DNA from: Alphaproteobacteria bacterium
Lineage (GTDB): Bacteria > Pseudomonadota > Alphaproteobacteria > Rhodobacterales > Rhodobacteraceae
Direction of reading: 5' to 3'
DNA: 35,710 nt
Assembly (NCBI GenBank): GCA_030431825.1
Contig: JAUIIJ010000040.1
Location: 1 to 35,710, forward strand
Part shown: positions 1 to 12,227 of the stretch, one piece after another
How the letters are laid out: each line of letters opens with the position of its first letter
Numbering within the stretch: position 1 is the first letter of the stretch
The notes under the pieces: generated by a model
Seen by the model: only the letters and a program-made list of their open reading frames with translations
Told to the model about the DNA's origin: nothing
The model's database searches: none
Translations under genes and position numbers: made by a program

Positions 1-114
1 ATCATGTTCGGCAGGCTCAAGGATTGGCGACGCGTTGCGACACGATACGACAGGTGTCCGAAGGTCTTCCTGTCTGCCATCGCCCTCGCAGCAACCGTCA
101 TCTATTGGTTATGA
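1..114 (+). CDS. IS5-family transposase, C-terminal end (partial)
   Basis: An open frame enters from the left edge and ends in TGA at 112-114. Its last 37 residues include MFGRLKDWRRVATRYDRC and end AATVIYWL, which is the conserved C-terminus of IS5-family (IS427-like) DDE transposases. Only this end is inside the window, so I cannot say whether the transposase is intact. The bases just after the stop (GTCCTGACCCTAG, 115-127) look like the right terminal inverted repeat of such an element. From about 128 to 348 I see no gene; that stretch is AT-richer and leads into the orphan gene at 349. Confidence 0.85.
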   Translation: MMFGRLKDWRRVATRYDRCPKVFLSAIALAATVIYWL

Positions 115-127
115 GTCCTGACCCTAG
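1..127 (+). mobile_element. Right end of an IS5-family insertion sequence (partial)
   Basis: This is the transposase 3' end plus a likely terminal repeat that ends at about CCTGACCCTAG. The left end is outside the window, so neither the inverted repeat pair nor the target duplication can be checked. The right boundary at 127 is inferred from where IS427-group elements usually end. Confidence 0.6.
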
Positions 128-348
128 GTGAAAGGCAGGTGCTCCGGTGATCTGCCATTCACGCTTGGCGCGGCGAAGGTTCCAGGAGAGCCCTGACCTA
201 CCAGTTTGTGGCAGCGCAGCGAATGTCTGTTGAAGTAAAACGGACACGGAACGTGACATCTAGAACGCTACCACAGACAATTGTAAATCGGATTTGGCGA
301 TATTACCTAGTCAATCAGATTTGTACATATTCAGAAAAGGGGTTTTGA

Positions 349-810
349 ATGCCTCAGCTTGATCCGACTCTAGTTGTTAGAATTATCGATCAACTGGAAG
401 AAAAGGGCGATCCTTACTATCCAGTCAGTCACTTGGCGCACGATTTGGAGCAGGTTGAAAACGAACGCAACCAATGTGCGTGTCTCAACACTGAGTTTGT
501 CGTTCATCTTCTGCACCTTGAAGACTTGGGCTGCATTGAAAACATGCTCCGTGAAACAAGCTGGGGCTATCAGCCAGAGGTTGATGATCTTGAGATCAAC
601 CACGGAGAAGAGTGGAAAACGCCGCATTGCTACTTTGGTAACAGCGCAGACTCAGCTATTCGATTGACTGCAAACGCTCGACAACTACGTGAGGTTTTGA
701 AAAGCGGCACTCTGTCGTCCAGAGTAAAACAGTATGTTCTGTCGGTTGGGGATAGCGGAATTCGCGCCGCTCTAACTCAAGTTACGACTTCACTGTTGCC
801 GGGAGCTTAA
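349..810 (+). CDS. Orphan protein of unknown function, possible winged-helix fold
   Basis: A 153-residue soluble protein that I do not recognise. The ATG at 349 has a good ribosome site (AAAAGGGG about 7 bases upstream). The segment with VVHLLHLEDLGCIENM and later SAIRLTANARQLREVL resembles the pattern of small winged-helix proteins such as DUF2513-type (helix, recognition helix, then 'IRLT..G..'), but this is only a resemblance. The gene is clearly AT-richer than everything to its right. It sits alone between an IS5-family end and a small inverted-repeat element, which suggests horizontally acquired cargo. Its TAA stop falls inside the left inverted repeat of that element, so its last residues may have been reshaped by the insertion. 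Confidence 0.6.
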   Translation: MPQLDPTLVVRIIDQLEEKGDPYYPVSHLAHDLEQVENERNQCACLNTEFVVHLLHLEDLGCIENMLRETSWGYQPEVDDLEINHGEEWKTPHCYFGNSADSAIRLTANARQLREVLKSGTLSSRVKQYVLSVGDSGIRAALTQVTTSLLPGA

Positions 811-963
811 CAGGCTGCTGAAAAACTCCCCGAGCAAGGTTAATCGGCAACAAAACCGTTCCTACGGTGGTTCCCTCATTGAGCTGACGGATTTGGCCGG
901 TAGCAGCCATGGCTCATCTCGACGAGAGACGCTCTCGAAAATCCTTTTTCAGCAGCCTGTTAA
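807..963. mobile_element. 157-bp MITE-like inverted-repeat element
   Basis: The left end TTAACAGGCTGCTGAAAAAC (807-826) and right end CTTTTTCAGCAGCCTGTTAA (944-963) are inverted copies that match at 19 of 20 positions. The interior is about 117 bases with no open frame, so this looks like a non-autonomous transposon derivative or internally deleted IS. The 'GGCTGCTGAAAAA' terminus recalls the ends of some IS1182- or IS5-like elements; the family assignment is uncertain. The outermost TTAA on both sides could be a target duplication or part of the repeat. Confidence 0.65.
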
Positions 964-1079
964 AAAGGTCCTTGCATTGGCTTAGTCAAACGACAGCTTT
1001 GTCCGCATAGTCGCCCGTCGGGCTGTGCCCGTCCCGGACAAATCCATTGACTCTCGACACCGACCCGAACCAGACCCGA

Positions 1080-1307
1080 TCAGTCGGCTTCATCCATAAG
1101 GCCACGTACCCATCGCCCCGCCGCGAATGTTGCGGGTATGCCAAGAGGCACCGCGATCACGAGCGCCTGCATCGGAGACAGCGCGGTCAACCCGATGGCC
1201 TGCCCCATCAGGCCCAACATGAAAAGATTGATGGCAACCGCAGCCATCGCGAACGGATATAGCAACAGGGCCAGCCTGCGCACCGACCATTTACCCTGCC
1301 CGCTCAT
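1080..1307 (-). CDS. Small two-TM membrane protein, NnrT-like
   Basis: About 75 residues with two hydrophobic helices (roughly 10-33 and 40-60) and a short charged tail ending RGLMDEAD. It lies 36 bases after the nirN stop on the same strand and so looks like the last gene of the nir operon. Its layout resembles the small membrane proteins called NnrT in alphaproteobacterial denitrification loci, but I recall that family only loosely and leave the symbol blank. The start is uncertain: ATG at 1307 is preferred, and a GTG at 1325 would add six residues. Neither has a strong ribosome site. Confidence 0.6.
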   Translation of the reverse strand: MSGQGKWSVRRLALLLYPFAMAAVAINLFMLGLMGQAIGLTALSPMQALVIAVPLGIPATFAAGRWVRGLMDEAD

Positions 1308-1343
1308 CGCGGACACGTGCTGCACGTCATGGAGGCACGCATC

Positions 1344-2912
1344 TCAGTGACTGGTGCCTTCGGAAAAACTGATCTTGTTCCAAACATTGTATTTCCCCGA
1401 GGGTTTCTTCATCGGCAATCGCCTGACTTCTTTCAGCGTCGCCGCGTCATAGACGATCACCGCACCGTCATCTTCCCAGACCGACACCAGCGCATATCGC
1501 CCATCCCGCGTAAATTCGACATGAGCCACCGTCGCACCCGGAACCGGGCGCAATGTCCTGACTATTTCGAGCGATTGCTTGTCGATGACGTGCATGACGT
1601 CCCGATTGGGTCCGAAAAAGACATCTGCCCAGAAATATCGTGAATTTTCATGGCTGCGCAGGAAAAAGCCCGGTCCGAGGGTCTCGATTGTCGTTATCAG
1701 TTCCCAGTTTGCGGTGTCGATCACCGACAGCTTGCCCTCTTTCAGATGTGGCGTCGCCATCACGCGCCGGCCTTCTCTGGCCCATGTAATTCCCGATCCG
1801 AGATGCGGCATCCCGTTCAGCGGCAACTCGGCGATCTCGCGACCGGCCACGAGGTCGACAACCACCGCCCTCTTGCCATCGCGGGCCGCGCCGATCAGGT
1901 TGCGGTAGTCATCCGAGAAGAAGAAATCATCCAGGGGTTCGGAAATTCCGATCCGTCGCAGCGCAAATGATCCTGCGGACGCCTTGGACGCTCCTGCCCC
2001 GTTCCTGTCGTGATCCGGCGCAATCTGCTGCTGGTCCGGGCTGCCATCAGCGGCAGTCGGCAGCTCCCAGATTTCGGCGGCATCCTTGAGGGCGAGCACA
2101 AAGCTGTCTCGCTGCGGCGCCTGGTAGACGGCAGAGACACGGCTTGGGCTGCCGTCCCTGTCGGCAACCGGCATCACCCGGTTTGGCGTCAGGTCATCGG
2201 TGGACAGGATCGCAAGGGACATGGGCAGGTAATTGGCAACCGCCAGCCATTTGCCGTCCTTGCTGATCGCGATATTCCGGCTGTTCAGTCCGGCACGCAC
2301 GCGGCCAACCTCCTGCAGGGACCAGAGATCGTATTTCTGCACCCAACCGTCGCGCGACATTATAAAGACAAATCGGCCGTCGGGCGTGAACTTTGGCCCG
2401 CCATGAACGGCGAAGGGAGTTGGAAACCGGTCAAGCACCTCAAAGGTATCACCATCAAGGACCGAGACATGATGGTCGCCGGTTTCCACGACCAGCGTAA
2501 TATTCATCGGATCGGCCTGCCAGATCGGCGCGGTGGCCGCCGCATATGTCTCGCTCATGCTGCGGGTTGCGAGGATGTCGCGGACATTCCAGTCGGGCAC
2601 GTCGTCCAGCGGCGTCTTGAGAAATGCGGCAAGATTGGCGATCCGCTCCGCTCCAAGCGCATCGCCAAAGGCGGGCATCTGGGTTGCGGGGCGGCCCAGG
2701 GCAATCACATCGTCCAGAGCGGGACCACGCATGCGGCCCAGCGTTTCCGGGATCAGCGCCGGGCCAAGCCCGCCCAGACGGGTTTTGCCGTGGCAAACGG
2801 CGCAATAGGTTTCATAATCGTCTGTCGCATCCGCATTGACAGTTCCGGTCAATGCGATCATCGCCAGCATCAGGCCGGTCAGGCCATCAAAAGAAACTAT
2901 GCGCCGGATCAT
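1344..2912 (-). CDS. nirN: NirN, dihydro-heme d1 dehydrogenase (cytochrome c + d1-type propeller)
   Basis: 522 residues. It has an N-terminal signal peptide (about 1-27), a cytochrome c domain with heme motif CAVCH (C37, C40, H41), then a long beta-propeller like that of NirS ending in GKYNVWNKI. In the known pathway NirN performs the last periplasmic step of heme d1 synthesis, oxidising a propionate to the acrylate side chain before transfer to NirS. The open frame extends far upstream inside nirJ, but the signal peptide and family length (about 500) support ATG at 2912. That start overlaps the nirJ 3' end by 26 bases, so translation is probably coupled. It is distinguished from NirS by its shorter cytochrome domain and from NirF by having a heme motif. 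Confidence 0.9.
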   Translation of the reverse strand: MIRRIVSFDGLTGLMLAMIALTGTVNADATDDYETYCAVCHGKTRLGGLGPALIPETLGRMRGPALDDVIALGRPATQMPAFGDALGAERIANLAAFLKTPLDDVPDWNVRDILATRSMSETYAAATAPIWQADPMNITLVVETGDHHVSVLDGDTFEVLDRFPTPFAVHGGPKFTPDGRFVFIMSRDGWVQKYDLWSLQEVGRVRAGLNSRNIAISKDGKWLAVANYLPMSLAILSTDDLTPNRVMPVADRDGSPSRVSAVYQAPQRDSFVLALKDAAEIWELPTAADGSPDQQQIAPDHDRNGAGASKASAGSFALRRIGISEPLDDFFFSDDYRNLIGAARDGKRAVVVDLVAGREIAELPLNGMPHLGSGITWAREGRRVMATPHLKEGKLSVIDTANWELITTIETLGPGFFLRSHENSRYFWADVFFGPNRDVMHVIDKQSLEIVRTLRPVPGATVAHVEFTRDGRYALVSVWEDDGAVIVYDAATLKEVRRLPMKKPSGKYNVWNKISFSEGTSH

Positions 2913-4095
2913 GCCGTTTGCCTCGAAAAGGAGTTGTCCTGAGCCTGTCCGTGTCCGCGACGCCGATTTCCTCGCCGCTGAGGTAGCAGGCCGGATCCTC
3001 GGCCCAGGGATCGCCGGTAAGCTGCAACGCGCGAATGCGGGTATTGCCGCCGCAGACATCCTGCAACCGACACGCCCCGCACCGTCCCTTGAGAGGCCGG
3101 GGACGTGTGCGCAGCAGCGCCAGCATCGGATCATCGCCGGTCCATAACTCGGAGAAGCGCGCGGTCTTGACGTTGCCGACGGTGTAATCCGACCAGTAGG
3201 TGTCAGGATGGACATTGCCGAGGAAATCGATATTCGCCACCCCCAGGCCGGACGAGTTACCGCCCCAGGCCACCAGGTGCTCGCGGACATGCGCAACGCG
3301 GCCGGTATCGAAATTCCGGGCCACCCATCCCAGGAAATATCCTGCATCCGCATCGTTGTTGCCGGTAACGATATCGAGCGCGGCAGCACCGTTCTCGGCC
3401 GCCCAGGCCCGCTCGATCAGCAGATCCATCGCCCGGCGGCTGCGATCATGTTCGGCATCCTCGCCCCGGTTCTTGTCGCCGCGCCCGGCATAGACAAGGT
3501 GCGACAGATAGAATTTGTCGACGCCCTCGTCTTCGCACAGCTGCAGGATTTCGGGCAGGCTCTGGTGGTTGCCTTCGGTCAGGGTGAACCGCAAACCGAC
3601 CTTAATCCCCCGCGCCTTGCACGCGCGCACGCCTCTCAGCGCCTCGGCGAATGCGCCATCGACCCCGCGAAACCAGTCATTGGTCGCGCCGATCCCGTCG
3701 ATCGAGATCCCGACATAGTGAAAGCCGATCTCCGCCACGCGATCCGCGGCATCGCCAAAGATGCGCGTTCCGTTTGTCGACAGTGCCAGCATGCGGGATT
3801 TTCCACGCGCGTGTTCTGCGATTTCAAAGAAATCACGGCGCGACAACGGCTCGCCTCCTGACAGGATCAGACCCGGCACGCGCATCTCGCCAATATCATC
3901 CAACACCTCGAACACCCGCGAGGTTGACAACTCGCCCGGAAAATCGACATCGGCGGACACGGTATAACAATGGCGGCATTTCAGGTTGCAGCGGCGCGTC
4001 AGGTTCCAGATCACCACGGGCTTGACCGGTCCCTTGCGCTGGCGCACCGGGGTCGGGTGGACCAGCTGGCGCGTATATTCGCTCAGTCGGAACAT
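2887..4095 (-). CDS. nirJ: NirJ, radical SAM heme d1 biosynthesis enzyme
   Basis: 402 residues, cytoplasmic. The radical-SAM cluster motif C36-x3-C40-x2-C43 lies in [20 protein letters not shown] motif follows, and a SPASM-like C-terminal Cys set begins [13 protein letters not shown]. NirJ removes the two propionates of didecarboxysiroheme and replaces them with the oxo groups typical of heme d1. The start at 4095 has a strong GGGAGG site and overlaps the nirH end by 13 bases. Length and motif spacing are normal for NirJ; other SPASM proteins would be the alternative, but the operon settles it. Confidence 0.95.
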   Translation of the reverse strand: MFRLSEYTRQLVHPTPVRQRKGPVKPVVIWNLTRRCNLKCRHCYTVSADVDFPGELSTSRVFEVLDDIGEMRVPGLILSGGEPLSRRDFFEIAEHARGKSRMLALSTNGTRIFGDAADRVAEIGFHYVGISIDGIGATNDWFRGVDGAFAEALRGVRACKARGIKVGLRFTLTEGNHQSLPEILQLCEDEGVDKFYLSHLVYAGRGDKNRGEDAEHDRSRRAMDLLIERAWAAENGAAALDIVTGNNDADAGYFLGWVARNFDTGRVAHVREHLVAWGGNSSGLGVANIDFLGNVHPDTYWSDYTVGNVKTARFSELWTGDDPMLALLRTRPRPLKGRCGACRLQDVCGGNTRIRALQLTGDPWAEDPACYLSGEEIGVADTDRLRTTPFRGKRHDPAHSFF

Positions 4096-4577
4096 GCCGG
4101 CGCCTCCCTGCGAAGCCGCAGCCCGGTCTTTTTCAGAATGCGGGTGGAATAGAGGATGTCGTTGCCCCGTGATGCACGGCCCAGCAGGTCGGCAATCTGC
4201 CGGCGCTTGTCCTCGACCTCGTCGCGGCCGTGCCCGTGCACCATTGCAAACAGGTTGTAGGGCCAGTCGGGCAACGCCCTCGGACGTTCATAGGCGTGCG
4301 TTACAAACGGCAACGCCCCCACCTGCGCCCCCAGTGCGGCGACGCGCGTATCCTCGACATCCCAGACCGTCATGCCATTTGCGGTCATGCCGAGCTTGAA
4401 GTGGTTCGGAGCTGCGGCAATCCGGCGTATCACGCCGCTGTCCCGCATGGCCTGAAGCCTCGCCAAAAGCTCGTCTTCTCGCATTCCAAGCCCTGCGGCC
4501 ACAGCCGCATATGGTTCGGCCACCAGCGGCAATCCGCCCTGCAGGACACTCACGATATCGCGGTCGGTCACGCTCAT
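4083..4577 (-). CDS. nirH: NirH, siroheme decarboxylase subunit
   Basis: 164 residues of the Lrp/AsnC-like siroheme decarboxylase family: an N-terminal winged-helix half and a C-terminal ferredoxin-like half. With NirDL and NirG it decarboxylates two acetate groups of siroheme to give 12,18-didecarboxysiroheme in the cytoplasm. The NHFKLG segment followed by MTVWDV is the His-bearing stretch seen in the L/H type of these subunits. The start overlaps the nirG stop as ATGA (4 bases). It is assigned H rather than L because L is already fused to D upstream and H is last in the usual D-L-G-H order. Confidence 0.88.
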   Translation of the reverse strand: MSVTDRDIVSVLQGGLPLVAEPYAAVAAGLGMREDELLARLQAMRDSGVIRRIAAAPNHFKLGMTANGMTVWDVEDTRVAALGAQVGALPFVTHAYERPRALPDWPYNLFAMVHGHGRDEVEDKRRQIADLLGRASRGNDILYSTRILKKTGLRLRREAPACSD

Positions 4578-5020
4578 GCTGCCACCCTGAAGCCGATGAA
4601 GAACTCGCGCAGTTTGGGAAAGCGCATCACCTGCACACCGGTTGCGCGTTCGATCGCGTCAGCGGTTTCCGTAATCGCGACTGCATCCTCGGTCGCCAGC
4701 ACGAACCACATGTTCAGTCTGTGCTCGCGCTGGTAATTATGCGCGACCTCGGGAAAGGCGTTGACCCGGGCGCACACCTCTTCGAACCGCTCCGCAGGCA
4801 CTTTCATGGCGCACAGGCAAAAGGCGCCCCCCATCGCCGCCGCATCAAAGAACGGACCGAACCGGGTGATCGCCCCGGCCTCTTTCAGAGCTTGCAATCG
4901 CCGCAGCAGGTCATCGACCGTTATCGACAATCCTGCCGCAATATCGTCGAACGGTGACGGCTGTAGAGGCACCCCGTCCTGCAAACGGTTGATCAGGGCG
5001 CGATCAATGTCATCCAGCAT
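4574..5020 (-). CDS. nirG: NirG, siroheme decarboxylase subunit
   Basis: 148 residues, Lrp/AsnC-like fold as in its neighbours. The segment matching the His-containing stretch of NirH/NirL reads DAAAMGGAFCLCAM and has no His, as expected for D/G-type subunits. The start codon shares one base with the nirDL stop (TGATG), and the gene overlaps nirH by 4 bases, so equimolar translation with its partners is likely. It acts in the cytoplasmic siroheme decarboxylase complex. Confidence 0.88.
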   Translation of the reverse strand: MLDDIDRALINRLQDGVPLQPSPFDDIAAGLSITVDDLLRRLQALKEAGAITRFGPFFDAAAMGGAFCLCAMKVPAERFEEVCARVNAFPEVAHNYQREHRLNMWFVLATEDAVAITETADAIERATGVQVMRFPKLREFFIGFRVAA

Positions 5021-6012
5021 CAGGCAGCCTTTCCCTTGTTCAGTTTGATCAACGCGCCCGTCTGCTTGAAGCAGCGCGTGGAAAACAACACCTTGTGCGC
5101 CGCCCCGGCCAATGACGGCAGCGCGCGCACCTGACCCAGCGTCGCAAGCGCTTCGGGCCGGCTGCGCGCATGAATCATGTTGTAAAGGCGATAGGGCCAG
5201 ATGCCGTCTACAGGCCGCCGCTCATAGCACAGCGTGACCCCCGGAACCCGGGCCAGGTCCGGCCCCACGTTGGCGGCGACCCTGGGCGTCACATCCCAGA
5301 CGCACATCGCATTCGACGTCCAGCCCAACGCCCGGTGGCGCACGATCACGCCAAGACGGGCAATGACGCCGGCGTCGTGCAACACAGCCACCCGCTCCAG
5401 CACATCCGCCTCGTCCCGACCGAGGAATCTGCCAATGACCACCCAGGGCCGCAGTTCGAACGGCATACCCCGCGTCAGGCATTGCAGAATACCCCGGTCT
5501 CCGGCCCTGATCACGTCCGGATCGGCCGGGCGAGGCGCGGGAACATCGCCGGCCCGGCCATTCATATGGAAGCCGAGATCCACATTGAACGGCCGCACGA
5601 GCCGGAGATCAAGCACCCGACGCCCAGCACGTTCGGATATCCGCGCGATCGTGCCGTCCACATGCGCACGATCAGGACCGGTGACGACGAACCAGAGGTT
5701 CCAGGCATCCTCGCGCAGGTAAGAGTGGTTTACGCCCGGCTCCTCGCCCACGATCCCGGCAATTGATTCCAGTTCTTCCGGTCTGGCCTGCAAGGCGGCG
5801 AGCGTACTGGCAGACACGGTATTGGGCGCACAGGTCGCACCCACGCGCGCGATCCTGCCTGCGGTATGCATGCGGCGCAACCGCTCCAGAACCTCGGCAT
5901 CGCCAATGCCCAGCCGCCGTGCCAAAACGGCAAACGGTTCCGGAACGATCGGAAAGTTCCTTTGCCAATCGTTCAGCAGGGCACCATCGACAGGATCGGC
6001 GACGTTTTCCAT
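5020..6012 (-). CDS. nirDL: NirDL, fused siroheme decarboxylase subunits
   Basis: 330 residues made of two consecutive Lrp/AsnC-like units, about 1-150 (NirD-like) and about 165-330 (NirL-like), joined by a Pro/Ala/Arg-rich linker near 150-165. The second unit carries VRHRALGWTSN with a His, as in NirH; the first has NTVSAST at that place. Fused nirDL genes are known in other denitrifiers. The start is placed at ATG 6012, which shares a base with the nirF stop (TGATG); the adjacent GTG at 6015 would add one residue. It works with NirG and NirH on siroheme. Confidence 0.9.
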   Translation of the reverse strand: MENVADPVDGALLNDWQRNFPIVPEPFAVLARRLGIGDAEVLERLRRMHTAGRIARVGATCAPNTVSASTLAALQARPEELESIAGIVGEEPGVNHSYLREDAWNLWFVVTGPDRAHVDGTIARISERAGRRVLDLRLVRPFNVDLGFHMNGRAGDVPAPRPADPDVIRAGDRGILQCLTRGMPFELRPWVVIGRFLGRDEADVLERVAVLHDAGVIARLGVIVRHRALGWTSNAMCVWDVTPRVAANVGPDLARVPGVTLCYERRPVDGIWPYRLYNMIHARSRPEALATLGQVRALPSLAGAAHKVLFSTRCFKQTGALIKLNKGKAA

Positions 6013-7160
6013 CACAAGCCGATCCGGTGCGCGCGGGCGGTAAAGAAAATTCCGGACGGGTCTTCCGCGTCGATCTCGCCGAGCTTTTCGAAGGTTCGCG
6101 TGTCGTAAATCATGACTTTTCCGGCGTCGCGCACCGAGATCCAGACTTCGTGCCCCCGAGGCGTGAATTCCATGTGCAAGGCCGCCGGGCCGGGTTTGAA
6201 CTCATGCACCACCTGCCGGGTCAGCGTATCGATCACCTGAATCGTGTCATTCAGAGGATGTGCGAAATTGACCCAGACCTGACGCCCGTCCGGGCGTGCC
6301 ATGGCAAAAACGGGTTGCCCGTGGGTGTTGGTGCGCCCGGTTTCGACGAACTCACGGGCATCGACCCAGAGCACTTCATGTCGGCCCACTGCAGGCAGTA
6401 CAAAGTCCCGGCCTGTCAGCGCCCAGCCTTCGAGATGAGGCATCTTGTAGACGGGCAAGGGCGTTTCACCGCGACCATAGCCTGCGAGCACGCGGATCGG
6501 TTGCGGTGTTTCCGCCCAGAGATCGAGCGCGCTCAACCCATCCTCACCAAACAGGCCTGCAATATAGTGGCGCCCATCACCGGTGATCAGCGCGTCGTAA
6601 GGGTTGGCGCCCATCCCTTCAACGCGGGTGATCCTGGCATCATTTCCCGTGAAATCCGCGATCCAGGTCTCGCCCGCATCCCAAAGGCTGAAGACAAATC
6701 TCCGACCCGGAGCATCCACCAGCCCGACGGTCTTGGACCCGGTCGGGATGTCAGCCACAAGTTCGAGCGTTTCGGCGTCGAAAACGCGCACGCCGCCCGG
6801 TTCATAGTTCGACACCGCCACCAGCGTACCATCGTCCGAAATCGCGCCGCCAATGGAATTGCCCGCCTGAACCACGCGCCTGGCGATACGCCGCTGCACG
6901 ATATCCACCTTGGTCAACCCGCCATCGCGCCCGAAGACGAAGGCAAACCGCTGATCCGGCGAATAGACCAGTGACGCATGCGAAAGGTCGCCCAACCCTT
7001 CGATTCGATGCAGGACGGCACGCTCCGATTGATCGACCAGCAAAACGGAGCCGCTGGCGCGTTCGATCACCAGCCCGAGATCGCCGGTCGCAACCGTTCC
7101 GCCTGTGGCGCTCTGGCCGATCAGCGCAAGCACGGCAAGCAGCATGTGCAGGAACTTCAT
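6012..7160 (-). CDS. nirF: NirF, heme d1 biosynthesis propeller protein
   Basis: 382 residues: a Sec-type signal peptide (about 1-20) followed by a d1-type eight-bladed propeller with no c-heme motif. NirF is needed for a late periplasmic step of heme d1 formation and can bind heme d1. Unlike lipoprotein forms described in Pseudomonas, no lipobox Cys is visible after the signal, so a soluble periplasmic protein is expected. The open frame runs upstream to 7364 through nirC, but the signal peptide and the ATGA overlap with the nirC stop fix the start at 7160. Confidence 0.92.
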   Translation of the reverse strand: MKFLHMLLAVLALIGQSATGGTVATGDLGLVIERASGSVLLVDQSERAVLHRIEGLGDLSHASLVYSPDQRFAFVFGRDGGLTKVDIVQRRIARRVVQAGNSIGGAISDDGTLVAVSNYEPGGVRVFDAETLELVADIPTGSKTVGLVDAPGRRFVFSLWDAGETWIADFTGNDARITRVEGMGANPYDALITGDGRHYIAGLFGEDGLSALDLWAETPQPIRVLAGYGRGETPLPVYKMPHLEGWALTGRDFVLPAVGRHEVLWVDAREFVETGRTNTHGQPVFAMARPDGRQVWVNFAHPLNDTIQVIDTLTRQVVHEFKPGPAALHMEFTPRGHEVWISVRDAGKVMIYDTRTFEKLGEIDAEDPSGIFFTARAHRIGL

Positions 7161-7456
7161 TCTCCCGCTCCTTTCAGAAGGTATTCGGCGATCCAGAGCG
7201 CCTCGGCATCGGACATCAGCGGGGCCCAGGGCGGCATCGGCGTTCCGGGGATACCGTTCAGGATCACCCCTGCCAGCGCCTCGCGGTCGTACCGGGCGAG
7301 CGTCTCGCTGCGCAGATCCGGACCCAGACCACCTTTCAACGTCATCCCGTGGCACGAACCGCAATCCTGGTGCACCAGCCTTTCGAGCCGCTCATGGTCG
7401 GGTTCCTGCGCCCATAGCGGTGTGCCGACCAGAATGAAGGCGAGAAGGCTACGCAT
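7157..7456 (-). CDS. nirC: NirC, small periplasmic c-type cytochrome
   Basis: 99 residues with a signal peptide (about 1-16) and one heme motif CGSCH (C32, C35, H36). A Met-containing stretch near TPMPPWAPLM may supply the sixth ligand. In Paracoccus and Pseudomonas NirC is a small cytochrome of the nir operon that can pass electrons to NirS or serve heme d1 maturation. It overlaps nirE by 8 bases and nirF by 4, so it is translated within the polycistron. Confidence 0.9.
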   Translation of the reverse strand: MRSLLAFILVGTPLWAQEPDHERLERLVHQDCGSCHGMTLKGGLGPDLRSETLARYDREALAGVILNGIPGTPMPPWAPLMSDAEALWIAEYLLKGAGE

Positions 7457-8231
7457 TGACGGACACCATTGCGCCGGAAGCCATCTCCTGCGGTACCGGG
7501 GTTTCGGAATACAGGGAAACGACCCGCCCGATCATGAACAGAACCGGCGGTTCGAGTTCCGCGACACGCAGGTCATGCGCGATCTTGTCAAGCCACGAGA
7601 ACAAGCGCCGTTCACGCGGGGTCGTTGCCTCGGCAACCGCCAGAACCGGGGTGGTCGGGTCAAGTCCGGCGGTCATCAGACCCATCGCAATCTGCCCGAT
7701 ATTGGCAACACCCATATAGACCACCAGCGTCGTATCGGGATCGGCGAGGCGCCTCCAGTCAAGGTCGAGAACCTGACCTGCCTGTCGGTGTCCGGTGATA
7801 TATTGTACCGCTCCGGCCAGCCCGCGATGGGTGAGCGGCACGCCGGTGGCGCTGGCGGCGCCCTGCGCGGCGGTGATGCCCGGCACGACCTGCACCTCGA
7901 TCCCGTGCGACTGCAAGAACGCTGCCTCTTCCGAGCCACGACCGAAGATCAGCGGGTCTCCCCCCTTGAGACGCGCCACGATGCGCCCCTGCTGCGCGTG
8001 CGCCAGAAGCAGGGCATTGATTTCGTCCTGCGGAACCGGATGACATGCCGGGGCCTTTCCGACCGAAATGCGAATGGCGCTCGCGGGACAAACCGCGAGG
8101 ACATCCGGCGACACCAGACGATCATGCACAATGATCTCGGCCTCTTGCAGCAGGCGTTGAGCACGCACGGTCAAAAGTTCCGGATCACCCGGTCCGGCAC
8201 CGATCAGGTACACTTGTCCTGCACGCGTCAT
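7449..8231 (-). CDS. nirE: NirE, uroporphyrinogen-III C-methyltransferase (SUMT)
   Basis: 260 residues, a stand-alone SUMT. Visible family motifs are LIGAGPGDPELLTVRA near the N-terminus, KGGDPLIFGRGSEE, VVPGITAA and the PLTHRG stretch. It transfers two methyl groups from SAM to uroporphyrinogen III to give precorrin-2, feeding siroheme and then heme d1. The nir context makes NirE more likely than CobA/CysG. It starts 86 bases after nirS, and the gap contains a strong hairpin. Confidence 0.93.
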   Translation of the reverse strand: MTRAGQVYLIGAGPGDPELLTVRAQRLLQEAEIIVHDRLVSPDVLAVCPASAIRISVGKAPACHPVPQDEINALLLAHAQQGRIVARLKGGDPLIFGRGSEEAAFLQSHGIEVQVVPGITAAQGAASATGVPLTHRGLAGAVQYITGHRQAGQVLDLDWRRLADPDTTLVVYMGVANIGQIAMGLMTAGLDPTTPVLAVAEATTPRERRLFSWLDKIAHDLRVAELEPPVLFMIGRVVSLYSETPVPQEMASGAMVSVNA

Positions 8232-8270
8232 GGCTTGGGTCCCTGTCTGGCAACGGCTGGAAGAGGAATG

Positions 8271-8310
8271 CGGCAGGCCGGATGCAGCAAGGGCTGCGCC
8301 CGGCCTGCCG
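8271..8310 (-). promoter_or_regulatory. Intercistronic hairpin between nirS and nirE
   Basis: Perfect 11-base arms, CGGCAGGCCGG (8271-8281) and CCGGCCTGCCG (8300-8310), enclose an inner GCAGC/GCTGC stem (8284-8288, 8293-8297) with a 4-base loop. No U-run follows on the minus strand, so a simple terminator is unlikely. A partial terminator or an mRNA 3'-end stabiliser that raises nirS message over the downstream biosynthetic genes is the likely role (inference). Confidence 0.65.
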
Positions 8311-8317
8311 AGAGGGC

Positions 8318-12223
<3,906 letters not shown>

Positions 12224-12227
<4 letters not shown>

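Noticed and set aside
2913..3389. N-terminal extension of nirN into nirJ
   Set aside because: The added 159 residues lie within nirJ, are not NirN-like and precede a good signal peptide.
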